From the NCBI GenBank assembly GCA_020796225.1, contig CM036758.1, positions 31,961,647 to 32,025,646 on the forward strand: a DNA stretch of 64,000 bases, in the 5' to 3' direction. A program made the position numbers and the translations under genes. This DNA comes from Arion vulgaris (taxonomy: Eukaryota > Mollusca > Gastropoda > Stylommatophora > Arionidae). Numbering within the stretch: position 1 is the first letter of the stretch; each line of letters starts with the position of its first letter. Under the pieces are notes generated by a model. It had not been told where the DNA came from. It saw only the letters and a program-made list of their open reading frames with translations, and ran no database searches. Of this stretch, positions 53,561 to 64,000 are shown piece after piece.

Positions 53561-53609
53561 AACATAGTTACGGAAATGCCCCCTAGAACATGAATAAGAA
53601 AAATAAACT

Positions 53610-54135
53610 AATCGAATCATGGACAATGAACAAGTAAATCAATAAAATCGCTGGAAGCCACAGAGATAAGTTTACAGAAGAATTCTAAGCACCCCATGGA
53701 CACGAAAAAAACAAATGATGATGTTTTAAAACAGACCTGAACACAAAGAAACCTTATCAAACGAATAAGAATCCGACAATCAAGATTCTTCAGGCATATA
53801 ATGCGAAGAGAAGGTAGAACATTTGACAAAAGGTAAAATTGGGGAAAGGGAGAGATCGGGAAGACAGAGGTAGGTGATGTTGGGATCTACATCTTGGTTC
53901 CACAAAAGATCGATGTCAAAACTTATTAACTGCACCAAGAAGAGAGAGAGAGGTGAAGAGACATGACCACTGTTGCGGCATGACATTGATTGATTATAAC
54001 AGGACGTATGGAAAATACTGAAATGAACTTTGGCTTGAGGGGAGGCAACAATATCGGACTCAACTACACGGAAGAGATTGAGTTGCCGATGACAGAGCGG
54101 TATGGAGAAATTACTTGCAGGCCCGATGTAACGGT
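53610..54135 (+). mobile_element. Two LINE tail fragments in series
   Basis: 53620-53960 carries frameshifted ESWTMNKQ-family words (ESWTMNKQ, YRRILSTPWTRKK, SDNQDSSGI for IRQSRFFGHI). 54020-54135 matches the GHTLRR-family end at 13085-13180 (caacaatatcggactcaact, gacagagcggtatggagaaa). Both decayed. Confidence 0.7.
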
Positions 54136-54369
54136 ACGTGAAGAATATATATATATAATTCACAGAGATGGAAGATTATGCAGAGAATAGAGACTAGAGT
54201 GCACAAAACAAATGATGTAACCACCAGCTAGCCCCATTTTTAAGGCACTAAACATCTTATTGAAGCTAAAAACAGATGATAACCAATTTCATGCCTTTCT
54301 CTTGTTATCAAAGTCAAACATGGATACGACAAAGCGTACAGCAAGATTTCTTTTAAAAGAGATTCCACC
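54136..54369. other. No gene seen
   Basis: AT-rich; nothing recognised. Confidence 0.4.
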
Positions 54370-54880
54370 CAGTGAGTGCCATCACACTGTGGATGCTAGG
54401 TAACGAGAAGACAGACAAACTTGCTAACAATAAGACAAACAAACTTGCTAACAATAAGACAGACAAACTTGCTAACAATAAGACAGCCAAACTTCAACAA
54501 TAAGACAGACAAACTGCTAGCAATAGAGCAGGATTGAACAAATAGAAAACGAAATCATATACTTTGAAGAAAAAAAAGTGCTATCGTGGACATGAAAAGG
54601 GAAAACCCAATCTATCCAACGATGACTACCAGACACTCCACAGACTATCATCTTTCGACTCAGGACATCGTATACACATAAAGACTGTTTCAAATGCATA
54701 CCAAGCGTTCAAAAGAAGATCACATATCTCCGATAGGACAGGAACACATTCACCTACACTGAGATCAGAGATCAGGGGTAAAAATATCACTATCGTCATG
54801 GGGAACGAACCTAGTACGTCTGGGGAAGGCGGGGTATCTTACCACACGTCACAGAGACTCAATCAAGTTAAATTATAAAA
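54370..54880 (+). mobile_element. RNase-H LINE tail with a 24-bp array
   Basis: The RNase H end reads MLGNEKTDKLANN (family GNExADxLA); the codons for TDKLANNK are then repeated, followed by 'QTIIFRLRTSYTHKDCF' in frame breaks, the same order as at 6220-6690. Stops and frameshifts make it inactive. Confidence 0.75.
54405..54525. repeat. 24-bp in-frame array inside RNase H sequence
   Basis: About five copies of gacagacaaacttgctaaca plus ataa; the last two are shortened. In frame it repeats eight residues, TDKLANNK. Confidence 0.92.
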
Positions 54881-54884
54881 GATT

Positions 54885-55130
54885 TAAATGAAAATTCCTA
54901 CAAAAAGTTTACTATCTTTAAATTACATCTTCGCCGGTGCTAAGAAGTTCGAGAACAATCGCTGAGATCTTACTGTGTAAAAAGGGTATCTTAGCACTCG
55001 TGACTATTCACTTAAGTGCAATGATGATGGTCTCATCAATTAATTAATCAATCAATCAGTCAATCCGTCAATCAATCAATCCGTCAATCAATCAGTCAAT
55101 CCGTCAATCAATCAGTCAATAGACTCTTAG
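54885..55130 (+). mobile_element. SINE-D, 3' half
   Basis: taaattacatcttcgccggt, gctaagaagttcgagaacaa, tattcacttaagtgcaatga, then an (AATC/CAGTCAATC)n tail. Confidence 0.82.
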
Positions 55131-55159
55131 AATCTATGTTTTTCTTCCGATATTATGTC

Positions 55160-55455
55160 TCTCTCTCTCTCTCTCTCTCACACAGATTCACACATACAGA
55201 CGCACACACACAGACTCATGTATACAGACTTATGCACAGACTCACACACACAGACTCACACACAGACTCGCACGCACAGACGCACGCACAGACACACGCA
55301 CAGACTCATACACACAGACTCACGAACAGACTTATACACATACTCACATACACATACTCACGCATACAGACTCACGCATACAGACTCAAGCACAGACTCA
55401 CACACACAAACACACTCACACTCCCAAACATGATAACACACACACACACACAATT
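55160..55455. repeat. (CT)n and CA-rich cacacagactca array
   Basis: A CT run then 10-12-bp units such as acacacagactcacgcacag. ORFs of Thr/His/Gln here are repeat artefacts. Confidence 0.95.
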
Positions 55456-55701
55456 CGTCTATCTGGATACATTAACTAAATCTGATGTTTGTGCCGGCAT
55501 CTTCTGATCGTTGTTTCATTCATCGTTTAATTAAATTATGCCAGTTTTTAGTTCTGGAGCATTTTTTATTATAAATCTATCTTCAATCAAGCCATCAATT
55601 TTCCCAAACCTTCTCTTTTGTTACCTTCTATGACATAGCAACTCTCTTGTGTGATTGTTTGTTCTTTTATTCAAATTATTTCATTTGAATTCTCATACAA
55701 A

Positions 55702-55741
<40 letters not shown>

Positions 55742-56185
55742 CTTTAAAGAGTTTAAGAATAAAAGCTTCAGCAAACAAAGCTGTAAAAATCAGCCCCATG
55801 TCACGACGTGTCCTTCTTGGCAACGTCACTTCTCTCACGTTCGCTTGTATATCGTCTGCATTGAAACGCCCCCTATCGAAGTCGTCTGAAATGTAAACAA
55901 GAAATGTCGGTGCTAGAACAGAGGAAATATTTTTAGAGTAGAATTATTCAATATTTTGGTAGAATTATTCAATATTTTTGTAGAATTATTCAAGGAAATT
56001 TAAAGCATACATGCATTAGATCAGTGGTTTTCCACCTTTTACAGTTGGGTGTCCCTTGAAGATGAGGCACAACTTCAGTTGAAGATGAGGCACTGCCCCA
56101 CATCCTCGCTAAATTAGCTCTAATTTCCAAAAAAACAAACGAGAAAAACAGTGTTCCCACTCTGAGCATTATAACAACACTGTCC
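55456..56185. other. No gene seen; (GA)n at 55694-55738
   Basis: A 45-bp GA run interrupts otherwise unassigned DNA. Near 56020 gatcagtggttttccacctt looks like a hAT-type terminus but has no partner. Confidence 0.45.
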
Positions 56186-56189
56186 ACTA

Positions 56190-56880
56190 AACATAATAAC
56201 ACTTTTCTTCTTCTTCTCTTCCACCATTTACTTCTTTATAGAAGTGTTGGGAGTTAGGGGGATGTAGTGATCTTGTGTTTGCTTGTTCTAAGGCACTTTG
56301 TAAGCTGTTATTCATTTTCGTAACGCTGCTCATTATGCCGTCGCTCCATCTTTGTGTGGTCTTCTCTTGCTCTGTACTCGTTATACTTTTCTGTGTGACT
56401 CTGTGGTAGAAGATACAGGGCATTCTTGTCAAGTGTCCAAACCATTTAATCTGTTGTTCTTTTATGAATTACATGACTGGTTTCACATCTAGTCTTCTTC
56501 TGATTTCTTCATTTCTAATTTTGTCTCTTATTGTCACTCCTGCAGTTCTTCTAAGACACCTCATCTCTATCGTTATGATTTTCTGCTCAATAGTTGATGT
56601 TATTGTCCATGATATCCAGTCCCTTTCTGATATCTTCGTTTCTAATTTTGTCTCTTATTGTCACACCTGCAGCTCTTCTAAGACACCTCATCTCTGTCGT
56701 TATGATTTTCTGCTCAATAGTTGATGTTATTGTCCATGATATCCAGTCCCTTTCTGATATCTTCGTTTCTAATTTTGTCTCTTATTGTCACTCCTGCAGT
56801 TCTTCTAACGCACCTCATCTCTATCGTTATGATTTCCGCTCATTAGCTGTTGTTATTGTCCATGTTTGGAATTGATAACA
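56190..56880 (-). mobile_element. LINE C-terminal fragment with 127-bp duplications
   Basis: Minus strand homologue of 12340-12760: 'SDGIMSSVTKMNNSLQSALE' and the 'QANTRSLHPPNSQHFYKEV' end (56190-56330), RMPCIFY, then the 'RDKIRNEDI' segment. Confidence 0.82.
56515..56862. repeat. 127-bp tandem repeat, 2.7 copies
   Basis: ctaattttgtctcttattgt recurs at 56515, 56642 and 56769. The unit covers the LINE codons for the CLRR...RDKIRNEDI region plus a spacer. Confidence 0.95.
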
Positions 56881-57668
56881 CAGTGTTAGCCACACATGGA
56901 CAGTAAGAAATGTAAACATAAACAACAACTCATTTTTACAAGAAGTTTAGAAAACTACAACACAAGTAAAAATTAATGATATTTATTGTCATTTTTTAAA
57001 GAAATTTTAAAATTAGTTTTAATGAATAAATTATTTCAACTTGAAAAACAAATTAGCATTAAAAAATATCTAATTTTTATAACGTTTCACGCCCCCGCCT
57101 CCTTTCCGCCATCAAAATAGTCGTAAAAAGACAAGTCAATAACACATTGCACTAGTGACGACGTGCAGCAGAGATTTCGGTGTTCGAGGTCAACTTGGGC
57201 CAACAATTCTCAGCGTGAACACGGTACGCGGTCGAACTAAAGGTTCCTTGATCTTTTACTTGGGTATTTAAATTACAGGTACTTTAGAAGTCAGAGTAAG
57301 GCTCGCCTTAATAGCCAAGGACTATGATGATAAAGAGGTCAACCTTTCACGCAACGCAAAAATTAGTCAGTGATGCACTGACTACGCCTAAAATCATAGC
57401 AAGCAACAACAAAAAATACTACTATCGCACCGGATGCTCATAATCTTGAAGAGATATTGAAGGTGAAAGATGTTAACTCATGTCTTGAGTAAGCTGTCCA
57501 TGTTTCTGAGCCGTATTGTAAAGACCTAGTTACACAGGCTCAATAAATTTGAATCTTCGTCTGCAATGTTAGTTTTGTGTTGTCCACGCTCTCTTTGATA
57601 GTATACCGAATGTAGTAACGCACTGCCCATTTGAGCGTTGATTTATTGCCCAAGTAAAACAGTGAATT
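56881..57668. other. No gene seen
   Basis: Unassigned DNA between LINE remnant and LTR element; small ORFs only. Confidence 0.45.
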
Positions 57669-59095
57669 TGTAATAGTGTTCGTGGTTGAGCAGGACAAAA
57701 ATGTATCAAATTCCAATAGGCCACAGAAAAACAAGTCAAAAGTTCAAAAGTTTAATTAAGTAGGGCGACCCACGAAGCTGTTTAAAATGCAACGGCTAGG
57801 TTTCCCAAAATAAATTAGGCAGACGAAGCCATTATGGAAATACTACATGAACTTCCGAAAGATAAGTAGGATGGCCTGATTTGTTAAAGACTGAGATTGG
57901 AAATTTAAGCAGGGATGCCGGACAGATTTATGGACGATTTCTCAGGAAGATAGACACCGGTAGAGTCAGTAATCATTAGTATGATAATGAAACGAAATGG
58001 ATATATTTTGGGGCAAGACAAAGGTGGGTTTTTGGTCCCATATAAATAGACGGTGACGGAAATTCAGAAAACAGAACAGCTAGAGAAGAGACGTGCAGAA
58101 CGGAGAGAAATTTGCAGAGCTCGCAAAGGGCAGACGGAATGGCCCAGTGTGCTGCGTTGAAGAGACCGGAATTGAGTTCGAATATGTGAGTATGGCTAGA
58201 CACTCCGACAGCCGATAGGACACATAGAGAGAAAACAACTTAGCAGTAGCAACTTAGCAGAAGAGACTTAGCAGAAAGACTTTTAGAACTCGGATAGAGA
58301 TTTGCCGAACATGGAGAAAGTCTTGCAAAACTCCCAAAAGGGCAGACAGAATGGCCCAGTGTGCTGAGTTGAAGAGACGACCAACGCTGACTTCGATATG
58401 TAGTATAACTAGACATGTGTAGTGTGGACAGCAGATTCATAAATAGATCCACACAGCAGAGTGCACGATCAGACCTATAGACAAATCTGATAGAGAATAG
58501 AAGTAGCATCTTATAGAGACAGACAGCACTAGAAAGCCTTACCTGTTCAACTGGAAATATATATCTTCTAAATTGCCATTTGTAGAAAAGTGACCAAGTT
58601 ATCAGAGCCTCGTTTTACAGATATGATCTTAATGTATAAAAGCAAACTTTCATCAAGAGACAGAAAATAGACACTTTGAAGAAATATATATCTTTGAAGT
58701 CACAAGTAACAGACCCATGGAACACTCAACCAGACAGCTGTTTCCACAGAAAACTATTAACATTTTAAAATAGACAGAGGCATTCTAAGGACTTCAGACT
58801 AACCTGTACAATACAATTATGTGATGAACTTGTATTAGAGATTCAATAGAGTGTAGGACTTGAATAGTGAAGATTTGTGCTTATATAATCAAGTGGTTAT
58901 AGTTTAGCATTTTATATTGTAAGGTGATATATCATTTTCAGAGTGAGGTAATCATGTTGGGACTATATTGTATGTTATATATATATGTATGAATATGCTA
59001 TATGTGTTGTAGATGTAAAGGTGCTATATAGGTGAAATATATGCATATAATAAAGATTGAAATACAGAATTGGGTTTCATATATTTATATGAGAG
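57669..59095 (+). repeat. 5' LTR (right edge uncertain)
   Basis: Identical layout to 62990-64000 over the first 1,010 bp. Beyond that the right edge cannot be fixed, since the 3' copy leaves the window. An AATAAA at 59049 would fit the R region. It carries an internal duplication of about 212 bp (gggcagacggaatggcccag at 58128 and gggcagacagaatggcccag at 58340). TATA-like tatatatatatgtatg lies at 58977. Confidence 0.8.
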
Positions 59096-59738
59096 GTTAA
59101 TTACGGCGTGATTAATATATTAGCGGAGAGAGAGATCGCCCACAAATGATGCCGTCGTAGACCTAGGATATCGAAACACCTGGGATGATTGCTAGCCACT
59201 ATACAAGACGTAGCACGAGCCATTGTTTTGAACCTGAAATGACCGTATTTGTGGTCGATGGGATATATCAAGAGATAGTAGAAGAGAAGATTTGAGATGG
59301 TACAAAGATCACGATTTTTGGAGGCTACATTTGTTTTTGAAGTAGAATCTGTCAACTCAACTACCTGTAGTCACATGAGTAGATTTATGACGATGATTAA
59401 GGAAGGTCTAGTAGAAGTTGGAGATACGGGAACAAGATACCTATAGAAATTTGTGTCCGTGTGGGGCGTGGAAGGAGGAAGAGCAGCTCAGTATTTTACA
59501 AATTGTTAAAGTTGTAATAAAATTGGAAAGGAAAGGCAGGGTAGTGTTTATTTTATGGTAGATTGTTTGTAGAAATTGGAAGTTATTTCAGATATTAAAA
59601 TAGTTAAGAATTGTAGCCTGTAGGTTGTTAATAACAAATTGTTCAAGATCATTAATAACATTGATATTTGCTGCCGACCTTGTAATTACTTTCACAGTAT
59701 AACAACTTGCTTTTGATTTCAGCTTTGAACTTTACAAG
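59096..59738 (+). other. LTR element leader, no clear PBS
   Basis: The stretch after the presumed LTR end has no convincing tRNA-complementary primer site beginning TGG next to a CA end. Short broken frames only. Confidence 0.4.
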
Positions 59739-60955
59739 ATGGGGCATAGGTTAGACAGTGTTTATTTCAGATTATTGATTTGCTTTTGTTGTCAGGGTGT
59801 GGGACATTTTGCTATAGAATGCCCATCTAAACATAGAAGGAGAAGTAGGGGGCAGTCTAAAAATAATAGGTTGTCTGCCAGAGACAGCAGAAATGTAAGG
59901 TCAGGAAGAAGATGGTCTTTTAGAGAACAAAGAAGTTATGCTATTAACTGTTTCAAGGAAATTAGAAACCAGAAATGTCAAGACATTGAGATGAGACAAA
60001 CTGAAGAACTTAAACAGCAAAATTTCAACTTACTAGAGAAACTGCAGAATAGTATTGAAGATAACCAATCTATGGGTAGTACGATTGAAGATTTACGGAA
60101 ACAGTTAGACAAAGCCGATAGACAACAGAGTGCTTTAGAAGTTGAGTTAGAAATTGGTCGCAAGAGTTGGATAGATTAAAAATGAAGTTTTACGACAAGA
60201 GATTGACAAAGGGGAATAGTATAGGGATGTTGCTGTTGGGAAGATCAGAGCGAACGAGAGAAATATATAGCGCAGAGATGGAGAGAAGGAAAGAGACAAC
60301 CGAGATGAAGAAGAGGTTAAAGAAGTTACAGATGACCGTTGACGAGCAAGATGAGGTAATAAAAGTGTTTCAGGAAGACGATAAATTCCAACAAGAAGAG
60401 ATAAATAGGTTGACTGAAGACAAGGAAGGACAGAGAAACATGATAGAGAGATTGCATGACAGAGCTTGACGCTGTAAGTATGGCAGGAGTAGAAGAGAAA
60501 CCAGGAAGAATATATGAGTACAAATGGAACAAGGAAGTGCAGGAACCAAAAGTAAGATGAGGCATATCAGAAGGATCATGAAGTTGATAATCAGAAGCTT
60601 CCGCCTGGCCATCCATGCCATTTATGTAAAAGGTGATTATGCTAGCGGCTTATTTATCAAACCACGTAGAGGAGCATCAAAATTCAACGTCGATCAACAT
60701 AAAAAAGTAAAAGGTATAGCGGCGGTTAAAGAAACAAAGAGAACAGAATGTGAGGAGAAAGCATATTGGAAGGCAATGGAGAAGTGGGTGGAGAAGCTGC
60801 AGCAAAAATATCGTCAACAGAGAATAGAAGAGGCGAGCCTTGCAGCTGGGAAAAAGGTAGAGAGTTAGAAAAGAAGAAACAGAGACGCCGACCTTACAAG
60901 GCTGAATGGGATGATCTTGTGCCACCAAGAAAAGGAGATGACAGTTATTAGAGAA
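59739..60955 (+). pseudogene. gag-like region: zinc knuckle plus coiled coil, frameshifted
   Basis: The first frame (59739-60179, 146 codons) has a CCHC knuckle, CFCCQGVGHFAIEC (C-x2-C-x4-H-x4-C), a basic patch KHRRRSRGQSKNN, then a Gln/Glu-rich coiled coil (LLEKLQNSIEDNQS, IEDLRKQLDKADRQQSALEV). The frame shifts at about 60170 and continues with another coiled coil (60167-60469, EMKKRLKKLQMTVDEQDEVI). Further breaks lead to PPGHPCHLCKR (about 60600) and YWKAMEKWVEKLQQKYRQQR (to 60868). The order basic patch then long coiled coil is not that of a standard Gypsy Gag; a captured host coiled-coil segment or a divergent Gag are possible. Confidence 0.6.
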
Positions 60956-60978
60956 AGGAAAGGAAATGGAGAGGAGGC

Positions 60979-61306
60979 AAAAGACAGTATATTATGTGGT
61001 GGGAAGAGACATGAGGCGTGGATAAAGCGGTAGTAGAGATGTATGGGAGAGAGAGAGAGATAGATAGAAAGAGATATACAGAAGTGGTCCGTAACAAACT
61101 ATAAACAGACTAATCTTTGGGTCAAAGGTTCATGCAGGTGAAACAAAAGACAGTATATTATGTAGGTGGGAAGAGACATGAGGCGTGGATAAAGCGGTGG
61201 TAGAGATGTATGGGAGAGAGAGAGAGAGAGATAGATGAAAGAGATATGCAGAAGTGGTCCATAACAAACTATAAACAGACTAATCTTTGGTCGAAGGTTC
61301 ATGAAG
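60979..61306. repeat. 166-bp tandem duplication
   Basis: aaaagacagtatattatgtg to gtcaaaggttcatg is repeated once at 61145, including a (GA)n run and gaagtggtcc...aacaaactataaac. It lies inside the LTR element. Confidence 0.9.
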
Positions 61307-62973
61307 AATTGACCCATGTTGAGAAAGGAAATGAATTTTGTTGTATTTTATGTGATGGGATTTTTTATGGATATTGACATGTTTTGTTGTTATATATGGC
61401 ATGGTTGATTCAGCAAGTGTTTACACCATATGTGGCATATGCTGGTTTTATAGCAATAACTATGTCAGTCAGAGGTTTGAGTATTTCAGGTGACTTGAAC
61501 TTGCAATGCCCTGTGGTACTGTGACTTACCTGTAAGGTGTGAATTTTTTTCATAAAAGGTTGGAGGAAAAACAGGGGCGTGGTCAGTAGAGGGCCGAGAC
61601 TACAGAGAGAGATCACACGAGGTCATGGTTGTTAGGGTGTGAGAGTCCCCTATCATGTTCAACATTTCTGAATGCTGAACGGTTTCTGTTTTATTGTTGG
61701 TTGTTGATGGTACAATATTGAGATGTCTGTTTCAAAAATACATAGTAATACATGCCTTAATGTAGAGGAGGAAATGAAATATGTGGTGAAATCAAGAGTA
61801 GATTTCATGCATTGGGAAAGGTCTTGTTATAAGCATTTAATGGACTGAGTATGGTGGTTAGAGTAATCACTGATATGCGTGACAGTCACGTGAGAATGTA
61901 AGTCGAAGATGGGACTTACTAGTACTGATGTTTTGAGAGGAGTGATAGGACTCCGAATCTTGGTGGGTAACATTTGGAACACATTCCAAAGTGTTATTCT
62001 GGGAAGTTAATGATGATTTTCATGAGGCCAAGTATGCAGTAAAGAAAACGGTTTTCTTCAGTATAACTGGATGTGGTAGGAAGATCATCGTTTAGGTGAC
62101 GCCACGAGTAGAATTTTGGCAGACACAGTAAGGAATAACTGTAAAAGGAAAGGGAGTCACATGAGCTGTAGAGAGGATAAACTCTGCAAGGGGATCTTGC
62201 GTGAAACTTGACTCACTCACAACCATTATAGAAGGACGGATATGGGGACTATAATGAGTTACGAAATGATGATTCATGATGGTTATCTAATCATGCTGAA
62301 GTGGTGTCATGAATCTCGATTTATGTTTACATATTAGTTCCTTTTGTCTTGATGTTGATTTTGGGATTAATGACATATTTCATGCATTTTGATTGATATT
62401 TGAAGTTTTGTTGTAATGTATTTTGAAAATAATTTTCTCTTTGGTTGTGGGATTGGTGTTTTATATGAATATGTTTGTATAACTGATGTTTTCAATGATA
62501 ATGAATGATTAATAATGATTATTGATAAATTAGTGAACTGAAAACCGTAGTAATGGAACTTGGTGGTAATATTGGTAGAGAACCATGGGGAGAAAGGGGA
62601 TGAAATCTTCTTTCCACAGAGAAGAGTAACAGTTCTACACGGAGGAGATTAAGCTCCAGTAGATCAGTTGACATGCTCATGTCATGGGGTTAGGAAAGTA
62701 AATTTAGTCTTACTAAACAGTGGTTTGGTACAAGAGTGTACAATTAAGTTCAGATGAACTATGTTGAGATTCCTTTTGGATACTTGAATAATTTAGTTTT
62801 CATGTTGTGCTTATATGGGTATTTTATGTTGGCATTTGAGATGTATATTTTAGACTTCAAGTGGGGCTCACATGTTTTGTGGGTTAGTAGGAAAATGTTC
62901 TAGGACAGGAGATCGCTGCATATCTTATAGAGGTTAGAAGGGTAAGTTTGATCTTAGGATCAATCTTGAAAGA
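61307..62973. other. LTR element interior without coding potential
   Basis: About 1.7 kb of T/G-rich sequence on the plus strand without ORFs above 70 codons or recognisable pol motifs. Confidence 0.55.
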
Positions 62974-62989
62974 ATACAGGGGAAGATTA
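62974..62989 (+). promoter_or_regulatory. Polypurine tract
   Basis: acaggggaagatta lies directly before the TG that opens the 3' LTR, the position and composition expected of the plus-strand primer. Confidence 0.75.
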
Positions 62990-64000
62990 TGTAATAGTGT
63001 TCGTGGTTGAGCAGGACAAAATGTATCAAATTCATAGGCCACAGAAAAACAAGTCAAAAGTTCAAAAGTTTAATTAAGTAGGGCGACCCCACGAAGCTGT
63101 TTAAAAATGCACCGGCTAGGTTTCCCCAAAATAAATTAGGCAGACAAGCCATTATGGAAATACTACATGAACTTCCGAAAGATAAGTAGGATGGCCTGAT
63201 TTGTTAAAGACTGAGATTGGAAATTTAAGCAGGGATGCCGGACAGATTTATGGACGATTTCTCAGGAAGATAGACACCGTTAGAGTCAGTAATCATTAGT
63301 ATGATAATGAAACGAAATGGATATATTTTGGGGCAAGACAAAGGTGGGTTTTGGTCCCATATAAATAGACGGTGACGGAAATTCAGAAAACAGAACAGCT
63401 AGAGAAGAGACGTGCAGAACGGAGAGAAATTTGCAGAGCTCGCAAAGGGCAGACGGAATGGCCCAGTGTGCTGCGTTGAAGAGACCGGAATTGAGTTCGA
63501 ATATGTGAGTATGGCTAGACACTCCGACAGCCGATAGGACACATAGAGAGAAACAACTTAGCAGTAGCAACAGCAAAGAGACTTAGCAGAAAGACTTTAG
63601 AACTCGGATAGAGATTTGCCGAACATGGAGAGAGTCTTGCAAAACTCCCAAAGGGCAGACGGAATGGCCCAGTGTGCTGAGTTGAAGAGACGACCAACGC
63701 TGACTTCGGATATGTGAGTATAACTAGACATGTGTAGTGTGGACAGCAGATTCATAAATAGATCCACACCGCAGAGTAGCCACGATCAGACCTATAGACA
63801 AATCTGATAGAGAATAGAAGTAGCATCTTATAGAGACAGACAGCACTAGAAAGCCTTACCTGTTCAACTGGAAATATATCTTCTAAATTGCCATTTGTAG
63901 AAAAGTGCCAAGTTATCAGAGCCTCGTTTTACAGATATGATCTTAATGTATAAAAGCAAACTTTCATCAAGAGACAGAAAATAGACACTTTGAAGAAATA
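62990..64000 (+). repeat. 3' LTR, truncated by window end
   Basis: Matches 57669-58688 with small indels (for example gcgacccc against gcgaccc, and loss of 'cttagcagaaga'). Continues past 64000. Confidence 0.88.

Larger units (their letters stand above)
57669..64000 (+). mobile_element. LTR retrotransposon lacking recognisable pol, 3' end outside window
   Basis: Two direct repeats starting TGTAATAG at 57669 and 62990 bound a 5.3-kb offset. A purine tract sits just before the 3' copy. The interior holds a broken zinc-knuckle/coiled-coil region and then about 2 kb with no open frame. No protease, RT, RNase H or integrase motif was found, so this is a non-autonomous or decayed element. The repeats differ mainly by single-base indels. 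Confidence 0.85.

Noticed and set aside
55136..55507. Thr/His/Gln-rich ORFs
   Set aside because: Produced by the cacacagactca simple repeat.

Overview
The window looks like non-coding, repeat-rich DNA from an animal nuclear genome. My best guess is a gastropod mollusc, perhaps a heterobranch snail or slug. The reasons are an AT-rich background, many tRNA-headed SINEs, dozens of APE-type LINE remnants, hAT transposons, an intronless rhodopsin-like receptor of a type common in snails, and an 18S rDNA 5' fragment. The species assignment is inference; no bacterial features such as operons are present.

Layout. 1-2.9 kb: minisatellites on both sides of one probable host exon (minus strand, 1199-1628, clear splice donor, one-base frameshift). 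3-8.9 kb: LINE and SINE fragments plus about 1.4 kb of unassigned AT-rich DNA. 9-13.2 kb: a 2.3-kb truncated LINE between two nearly identical 504-bp direct repeats, then LINE tails. 13.2-16.2 kb: fold-back MITE, SINE, interrupted LINE, short hAT element. 16.2-18.5 kb: about 45 copies of a 51-bp unit derived from LINE coding sequence. 18.5-23 kb: decayed LINEs and SINEs. 23.1-25 kb: a GC-rich island with 5'ETS-like sequence and the first 133 nt of 18S rRNA. 25-34 kb: nested SINE, LINE and hAT insertions, including a 64-bp palindrome split by a SINE. 35.4-39.5 kb: a nearly complete but frameshifted LINE with endonuclease, RT and RNase H. 40-42.6 kb: LINE pieces and 16-bp and 15-bp arrays. 42.6-43.6 kb: a rhodopsin-like GPCR gene with one frameshift. 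43.8-57 kb: more LINE, SINE, hAT and satellite DNA. 57.7-64 kb: an LTR retrotransposon with both LTRs (the 3' one cut by the window end), a decayed zinc-knuckle/coiled-coil gag-like region and no recognisable pol.

Only two stretches look like host protein genes: the exon at 1.2-1.6 kb and the GPCR. Everything else recognised is mobile or tandem-repeat DNA. SINE families are named SINE-A to SINE-F here for cross-reference only; these are not published names. The main themes are nested insertion with readable target-site duplications, repeated growth of tandem arrays out of LINE coding sequence, and a SINE family sharing its 3' end with the large LINE of this window. Many ORFs break at single-base indels, so both genuine decay and assembly error must be kept in mind.
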